Shown here: positions 39,658-44,524 of the stretch, in pieces
Layout of the letters: the number at the start of each line of letters is the position of its first letter
How positions within the stretch are numbered: position 1 is the stretch's first letter
Source of the DNA: VBAS01 sp035318985
Lineage (GTDB): Bacteria > Bacteroidota > Bacteroidia > Chitinophagales > Chitinophagaceae
Assembly (NCBI GenBank): GCA_035318985.1
Contig: DATHDP010000049.1
Location: 1 to 44,524 of the forward strand
Direction of reading: 5' to 3'
Length of the DNA: 44,524 nucleotides
Position numbers and translations under genes: made by a program
Notes under the pieces: model-generated
The model's database searches: none
Seen by the model: only the letters and a program-made list of their open reading frames with translations
What the model was told of the DNA's origin: nothing

Positions 39658-41586
39658 TTATCTAATCAGGTTGAGTGTTCCTTTTAAGACCGGTTTACCA
39701 TTATGTAAGTCCAGCATATAAACATACACACCCGGCAGGCATGGCTTTCCTTTAAAAGTTCCATTCCATGGTTTATAATCTTTCCCATAGCCACGATAAA
39801 TTAATTGCCCATAGCGGTTGTAAACATCAGCGACAGCCTCTGGATAATCTTCGAAGGTTATAATTTCCCACCTGTCATTTAAACCATCATTATTCGGAGT
39901 AAAACCGGTTGGAATAAATAATTTATCGATGGCTTCTAATTTTACACTGTCGATGCTTGTACCACAACCATTGTTTGAAACAACGGTGAGGGCATAAGTG
40001 ATCGTTCCGGGTGGTTTTGATCTTGGGGCTAAATAATTAGGGTTATCCAAATAAGTTGGCGGCGACCATGAGTAAGAAATATTAGTACCGGTAGCATTGC
40101 CGTTTAATTGCACTGGTTTCCCTTTTCTGAAATATTGATCAGGTCCTGCAAAAGCTTTTGGTTTTTTCCAAACCGTAAAGCCTACACTCTTAGTATCGAA
40201 ACAAGTGTATTGATTATACACTCTTACTGAATAGGTAATATCATTTGGTGGTTTGGCAATGGGATTTGGTATTGTATCATTTGATAAACCAGTTGAAGGT
40301 GACCATTTATAACGAAGGGATCCGCCTGCATTCAATTGAATACTGTCTCCTTCACAAATGCTGACAATAGTTGGCGTAAGTGTGGCGATAGGTGCTTCAT
40401 AAATTGTAAGTGATGTAGTATCGGTATCAAAACAACCAATAGCGGTAGTAGCTTTTACAATATAAATTCCTGCATCGTTAAAAGTAACATTTGGTACAGG
40501 AGGTCCCTGGACATTTGCATGAAAGCCGTTTGGTCCCCACCATTCATAAGTTGAGCCACCGGAGGCAAAAAGATTAACTGTGGAGCCGTAACAACCGTAA
40601 ACATAATTGGTCGCCTGTGCAAATGGTGGGTTCACAACTTTTACCGTTAATAGGTTTGATGGAAAATGGCATGAGCTAATTCCTGCAAAGCTTGCATCAC
40701 TTATAGTACACCTGTACAAATAATCACCTGCACTTGTAGGTGTTCTCAAAAAGGTTTGATTTGTAGCACCGGGGATATCGTTCCAGTTATTGTCACCGTT
40801 AGCACTCATCTGCCATTGATAAGCAGGATTTGTAAAAAAACCATTAGAAGATGTGCTCATCGATATATTCTGTTGATTTGTTTCGCAAATGGTTTCAATT
40901 GTTAGCCCAAAATTTACAAATCTGGAAATAATGGTCGGTCCACAAGGAGTGAAGCTAATATCATCAAGAGCAAATTCATTACCACAGCCACCAGCTGCTT
41001 TGCTTGTTATTTTTAAAATGACAGTTCCACTTGCAGGTGCCGGGAATGTAAAGTTTTCACTCACCCATGTAAATACGTTGAATTGTGAAAGGCTCGTTGT
41101 TTTTTGGCCTAATAAATTGCCTTGCTGATCAGTTATTGAGAAGGTGAGTTCCGGATCTATACCATTACCACCACAAGCACTTAGCTTCAAAATATTAAGC
41201 ATCCACGCTTCTGTTTTAAATAAAATATTAGGGCACAAGCCGCTAATGGTATCGAGAAAAATAACTGAAGGTCCGGCCAATGCATTTATAACGAGAAATT
41301 GTCCATTTTGATCAGTTTGAGTGTGATCAAACGGCACTACATGCCAGGTATTATTAAAACAAAATGGAGAGGTATTGCTAATAGTATAAAAACCTTCTGC
41401 CGGACAGCCCTGGTTGGTAAATTGATAAGGAGAGGGGACATTAGTAATTGGAGATCCCGCTCCAAGACCAGTACCGAAATCAATAATATTAGCAGGGTCG
41501 CCAAAACTACCTGTACAAAATTGTCCATGTACACCACAGCAAACCATGATAAGGGAAGCAAGTATTATGGTTTTCGTTCGGCTCAA
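39658..41586 (-). CDS. Large secreted protein with gliding-motility C-terminal domain
   Basis: The 642-residue product starts with TTG at 41586; no in-frame ATG exists before the signal peptide. A signal peptide ends near VHGQ. The middle holds Ig/PKD-like modules with repeated CNN-type segments (TICETNQQN, SICEGDSIQLNAGGSLRYKWSPSTGLSNDT, KPVQLNGNATGTNISYSWSPPTYL). The C-terminus is the gliding-motility-associated (type B T9SS) sorting domain: PTGFTPNNDGLNDRWEI, VYNRYGQLIYRG, WNGTFKGKPCLPGVYVYMLDL. It is probably exported by the type IX system and surface-attached. A ligand-binding or adhesive role is likely. The SprE-like gene nearby fits. Confidence 0.88.
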   Translation of the reverse strand: MSRTKTIILASLIMVCCGVHGQFCTGSFGDPANIIDFGTGLGAGSPITNVPSPYQFTNQGCPAEGFYTISNTSPFCFNNTWHVVPFDHTQTDQNGQFLVINALAGPSVIFLDTISGLCPNILFKTEAWMLNILKLSACGGNGIDPELTFSITDQQGNLLGQKTTSLSQFNVFTWVSENFTFPAPASGTVILKITSKAAGGCGNEFALDDISFTPCGPTIISRFVNFGLTIETICETNQQNISMSTSSNGFFTNPAYQWQMSANGDNNWNDIPGATNQTFLRTPTSAGDYLYRCTISDASFAGISSCHFPSNLLTVKVVNPPFAQATNYVYGCYGSTVNLFASGGSTYEWWGPNGFHANVQGPPVPNVTFNDAGIYIVKATTAIGCFDTDTTSLTIYEAPIATLTPTIVSICEGDSIQLNAGGSLRYKWSPSTGLSNDTIPNPIAKPPNDITYSVRVYNQYTCFDTKSVGFTVWKKPKAFAGPDQYFRKGKPVQLNGNATGTNISYSWSPPTYLDNPNYLAPRSKPPGTITYALTVVSNNGCGTSIDSVKLEAIDKLFIPTGFTPNNDGLNDRWEIITFEDYPEAVADVYNRYGQLIYRGYGKDYKPWNGTFKGKPCLPGVYVYMLDLHNGKPVLKGTLNLIR

Positions 41587-41693
41587 TTCAAATGCAGTTT
41601 TTAGCTATTAAAATTAAACTTTTTCTATTGTGTTAACCAGCCTGTCTAATGATTAATTATCCATCAACAGGTGTTAGTGCAGCAGCAAAAATC

Positions 41694-41701
41694 TATATTT
41701 G
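41694..41701 (+). promoter_or_regulatory. -7 box (tatatttg) of the PNP gene
   Basis: An exact TAnnTTTG match lies 72 nt before the ATG at 41774. The leader has a weak ctcac/gtgag pairing; I see no known purine riboswitch core. Confidence 0.45.
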
Positions 41702-41773
41702 CCGTTTTACTCACCGAAACTTTACATTCTATGATCGAATGGATAATCGGAATAAGTGAGCTAATCGTTTTCT

Positions 41774-42598
41774 ATGGGAAAAAAAGTATTGAAACAGTTG
41801 AATGAAGCTGTTGAGTATTTAAAGAAAAAATATAAGCATCAACCCGAAGTGGGAATTGTATTAGGCAGCGGCCTTGGCAATTTTACTGAAGAGATCGAGA
41901 TCGAAAAAGAAATTGATTACAGTGATATACCAAATTTTCCCGTTTCAACCGTAGAAGGTCATAAGGGCAAATTGATCTTTGGAAATCTTTCGGGTAAAAA
42001 AATTGTATGCATGGGTGGTCGCTTTCATTATTATGAAGGTTACTCGGCTGAAGAAGTTGTTTTCCCGATCCGTGTTCTTGGATTATTAGGTATTAAAACA
42101 TTATTGCTTTCAAATGCGGCAGGTGGTGTTAATCCATCATTCAATGTCGGCGATATTATGCTCATAAAAGATCATATCGGTATAGACATGCGAAACCCAT
42201 TGATCGGAAAAAATATTGATGAGCTAGGTCCACGTTTTCCGGATATGAGTGAGCCATATAAAAAAGATCTCATCGAAAAAGCAAAAACGATAGCAGCCAA
42301 TTTACAAATTGAAGTAAAAGAAGGTGTTTATTTCTGTGTTACCGGGCCTACTTATGAAACTCCTGCAGAATATAAGATGATACATATAATAGGGGGTGAT
42401 GCAGTTGGTATGAGCACAGTGCAGGAATGTATAGTTGCTAATCACATGGGTATTCCTGTTTTTGCAATGAGTGTTATCACAGATCTTGGTCTTAGAGAAG
42501 ATCATAGCAAGATCACACATGAAGAAGTATTGCATTTTGCAAAAGCGGCTGAACCGAAACTGGCAGCTATATTTAAGGATTTGGTTGGTGTACTTTAA
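41774..42598 (+). CDS. punA: Purine nucleoside phosphorylase I
   Basis: The enzyme splits purine nucleosides (inosine, guanosine) with phosphate to base and ribose 1-phosphate, in purine salvage. The 274-residue product is the trimeric PNP type: VLGSGLGNF at about 27-35, GGRFHYYEGYS near 78-88, NAAGG at 113-117, and FCVTGPTYETPAEYKM with VGMSTVQEC near 195-225. All key residues of the family appear. It is cytoplasmic and a single unit with a -7 box 72 nt upstream. The exact purine preference (guanine/hypoxanthine type against broader) is inferred from the family. Confidence 0.94.
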   Translation: MGKKVLKQLNEAVEYLKKKYKHQPEVGIVLGSGLGNFTEEIEIEKEIDYSDIPNFPVSTVEGHKGKLIFGNLSGKKIVCMGGRFHYYEGYSAEEVVFPIRVLGLLGIKTLLLSNAAGGVNPSFNVGDIMLIKDHIGIDMRNPLIGKNIDELGPRFPDMSEPYKKDLIEKAKTIAANLQIEVKEGVYFCVTGPTYETPAEYKMIHIIGGDAVGMSTVQECIVANHMGIPVFAMSVITDLGLREDHSKITHEEVLHFAKAAEPKLAAIFKDLVGVL

Positions 42599-42617
42599 CT
42601 TTTGATATTCCCGGTTT

Positions 42618-42625
42618 TATTTTTG
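42618..42625 (+). promoter_or_regulatory. -7 box (tatttttg) of the putative porin gene
   Basis: An exact TAnnTTTG match lies 31 nt before the CTG at 42657. It supports translation starting close after it and not at the far downstream ATG (42732). Confidence 0.5.
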
Positions 42626-42656
42626 CGGATGTAATTTCACCTATTAATTATTAGCC

Positions 42657-44524
42657 CTGGCATTAAGATCTACATACTTCATTTTTTTACTGTTTTTCTC
42701 CGGAACAATTTTTTCGCAACGGCCAAACCCGATGGGAAGGGGGATTAATAATATGCAGGGACAGGTGCAGGGCAGACTTTCAGGTGCGTTTTCCGGCCAA
42801 GGCACTGATAGTCTTCAGCATCGTGATAAATATGAAGATTCAATTTCTATTTATTATCAATTACCATTCTCTCTTCAGCACAATAAGCTTGATTCTACAA
42901 TAATGGATTTCAACAAACGTTTCCCGATCCCTGCAGAACATGCTTTTTTAGGAAATGTAGGAACAGCAACCCATTCAATTCTTTTCGATCCTAATATGCG
43001 TAGCGGGTGGGATCATGGCATGCATGCTTTTGATGCATATCACTGGGATTCGGAAGCAATACGTTTTTTCAATACGACAAGACCATATACAGAATTAGCT
43101 TACATGCTTGGTGGCAGGGCCGAACAAATAGCTGAGATCACACATACACAAAACGTAAAGCCGAACTTAAATATATTACTTCAATATCGCCTCATTAACG
43201 CCCCAGGGTTTTTTAAAAATCAAAAAACAAATGATAATAATTACCTGGTTACTTCCTGGTATCAATCAACAAACAAACGGTACAATAATTACTTTGCATT
43301 ACTCGCCAATACGCTGCAATCAGATGAAAATGGTGGTTTAATGCACGACAAAGATTATTTGAATGATCCTATTTACAATGATCGGTTTAATATTCCAACC
43401 AAATTAGGGGGCGATGCACAATTTGGAACAAATTTTTTCAGCTCAACTTTACATACAGGAAATCGCTATGCTGATCTTCACCTCATGATCAGGCAGCAGT
43501 ATGATCTTGGTAAAAAAGATTCCATAGTTGGCGACTCAGTTGTCATTCCCTTGTTTTATCCCAGGCTTAGGTTTGAACATGTCTTTCGGTACGCCACTTA
43601 TAAGCTAAAGTTCATGGACACACCTAATTTAGATATAGGTTATTATCCCTCTCCATTGTATTACGACACCGCATATAATTATACATTAGTTGATAGCACA
43701 TTGACACTTTTCGACAGGTGGAAAGAAATAAACAATGAGTTTTCGATCTACACTTTTCCTGATGCAAAAAATCAATTACAGTTTCTGAAGCTCGGTATGG
43801 TTATTCAAAATCTGAAAGCAGTTACAGATAAGTTTACAGGTTCGTTTTACAACCTGATTGCGCAAGGTGAATACAGGAATATGACAAGGGACAAGAAATG
43901 GGATGTTGCACTCGCAGGTAAACTTTATTTTGCGGGGCTTAATTCAGGCGATTATGAAGCTTTTGTAAACCTGAAAAGGATTGTGTCAAAGAAGGGAGAT
44001 TATATTGATCTCAGTTTTAGAAACGTGAATCGGACTCCCTCGTTTTCTTTTGATAGTCTCAGCAGTTTTTACTTTGATACGCCAAAAGATCTCAACAAAG
44101 AAAATATTACACAGATCAACGGCTCATTTTATTTGGCAAACCCTGCCCTGGAAATTTCCGGCAATTTTTTTCTTGCAGGCAACTACACTTATTACACAGA
44201 TTATTACAAAGTGCAACAGGAAAATGCCTTGTTTAATGTTTTACAGGTATCACTCGCTAAAGTATTTAGAATTGGTAAAAGGTGGTTTTGGCACGCCGAT
44301 GTTTATTTTCAGCAAAAAACAGGTGATGTTGATCTCAATCTGCCAACATTCTTTACCCGCAATCGCTTTGGTTACGAAGGAACATTAGGATTTAAAAAAC
44401 TAAATATTGCAACGGGTTTTGAAGTAAAGTACCATACGCCTTATAACGCAGATGGATATTCACCAGCCATTGGAAAATTCTTTTTCCAGGACAGTGTTCG
44501 CATTAACAACCGTCCCGATATCGC
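42657..44524 (+). CDS. Putative porin, truncated by the window end
   Basis: About 622 codons are present and the frame runs off the window. The product looks like the Bacteroidota putative porin family (beta-barrel outer-membrane protein). It has a signal peptide (ALRSTYFIFLLFFSGTIFSQ), then DSEAIRFFNTTRPYTELAYMLG, and a long run of alternating strands such as LNILLQYRLINAPGFF. No ATG lies between the upstream stop and the signal peptide; the first in-frame ATG (42732) lies after it. The most likely start is the CTG at 42657 (one base from ATG), giving MALRSTYFIFLL; a sequencing error or a rare start are both possible. It probably conducts small solutes or nutrients. Confidence 0.75.
   Translation, partial: MALRSTYFIFLLFFSGTIFSQRPNPMGRGINNMQGQVQGRLSGAFSGQGTDSLQHRDKYEDSISIYYQLPFSLQHNKLDSTIMDFNKRFPIPAEHAFLGNVGTATHSILFDPNMRSGWDHGMHAFDAYHWDSEAIRFFNTTRPYTELAYMLGGRAEQIAEITHTQNVKPNLNILLQYRLINAPGFFKNQKTNDNNYLVTSWYQSTNKRYNNYFALLANTLQSDENGGLMHDKDYLNDPIYNDRFNIPTKLGGDAQFGTNFFSSTLHTGNRYADLHLMIRQQYDLGKKDSIVGDSVVIPLFYPRLRFEHVFRYATYKLKFMDTPNLDIGYYPSPLYYDTAYNYTLVDSTLTLFDRWKEINNEFSIYTFPDAKNQLQFLKLGMVIQNLKAVTDKFTGSFYNLIAQGEYRNMTRDKKWDVALAGKLYFAGLNSGDYEAFVNLKRIVSKKGDYIDLSFRNVNRTPSFSFDSLSSFYFDTPKDLNKENITQINGSFYLANPALEISGNFFLAGNYTYYTDYYKVQQENALFNVLQVSLAKVFRIGKRWFWHADVYFQQKTGDVDLNLPTFFTRNRFGYEGTLGFKKLNIATGFEVKYHTPYNADGYSPAIGKFFFQDSVRINNRPDI

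Noticed and set aside
1..44524. CRISPR arrays, tRNA, rRNA, IS elements, integrases, toxin-antitoxin or defence genes
   Set aside because: I looked on both strands and found no support for any of these.

Overview
The window looks like chromosomal DNA from a member of the Bacteroidota, most likely of the Chitinophagaceae type. The signs are low GC, a SprE/PorW-like type IX secretion protein, a large protein with a gliding-motility C-terminal sorting domain, a Bacteroidota putative porin, a bactofilin gene, and TAnnTTTG -7 promoter boxes in front of many genes. Shine-Dalgarno sequences are almost absent. I see no rRNA, tRNA, CRISPR array, prophage, integrase or transposase. The region is mostly housekeeping DNA with small lineage-specific genes.

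Layout. 1-6.2 kb: a PaiB-like FMN protein overlapping a glycerophosphodiesterase, an unlisted 47-residue membrane peptide, kynureninase, an orotidine decarboxylase with an unusual C-terminal domain, a YciI lipoprotein and glutaryl-CoA dehydrogenase. 6.2-13.4 kb: a repeat-bounded spacer, shikimate kinase, a DUF423 protein, an orphan 7TM histidine kinase, FtsK, a LolA-like carrier and UbiX. 13.4-20.9 kb: a structured 324-base spacer, an alpha-oxoamine synthase, PdxJ, a thioredoxin-like protein, small stress-type or unknown genes, AhcY with a structured leader, and an Lrp/AsnC regulator. 21.1-27.6 kb: two degenerate LytM-like paralogs around a 99-residue protein, a GNAT/PrsW pair, a peptidoglycan amidase and a Tat-exported GH116 glycosidase. 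27.6-34.1 kb: PBP1A and the SprE-like protein on the minus strand, then a membrane stub and bactofilin on the plus strand. 34.1-44.5 kb: an AtpI-like protein, a SprT-like protein, a GNAT enzyme, a desaturase, free-methionine-sulfoxide reductase, SucC, an unknown lipoprotein, the type IX cargo candidate, purine nucleoside phosphorylase and a putative porin cut by the window end.

Functional links. PBP1A, amidase, FtsK, bactofilin and the LytM-like proteins all concern the cell envelope and division. The SprE-like protein and the sorting-domain protein are a secretion component and a probable substrate. Kynureninase and glutaryl-CoA dehydrogenase fit tryptophan/lysine breakdown, though no complete pathway is present. 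PdxJ lies directly upstream of a PLP enzyme.

The best leads are: (1) a PyrF fused to a domain resembling EF-Tu domain II; (2) a roughly 108-nt structured leader on ahcY; (3) ten genes whose -7 box ends only 3-6 nt before the start codon, predicting leaderless mRNAs; (4) a bactofilin partner that has the membrane anchor of an M23 peptidase but no peptidase domain; (5) tandem LytM-like proteins without metal ligands; and (6) several interspersed inverted repeats, one bounding the spacer before aroK. I found no clear new multi-gene defence or mobile system.
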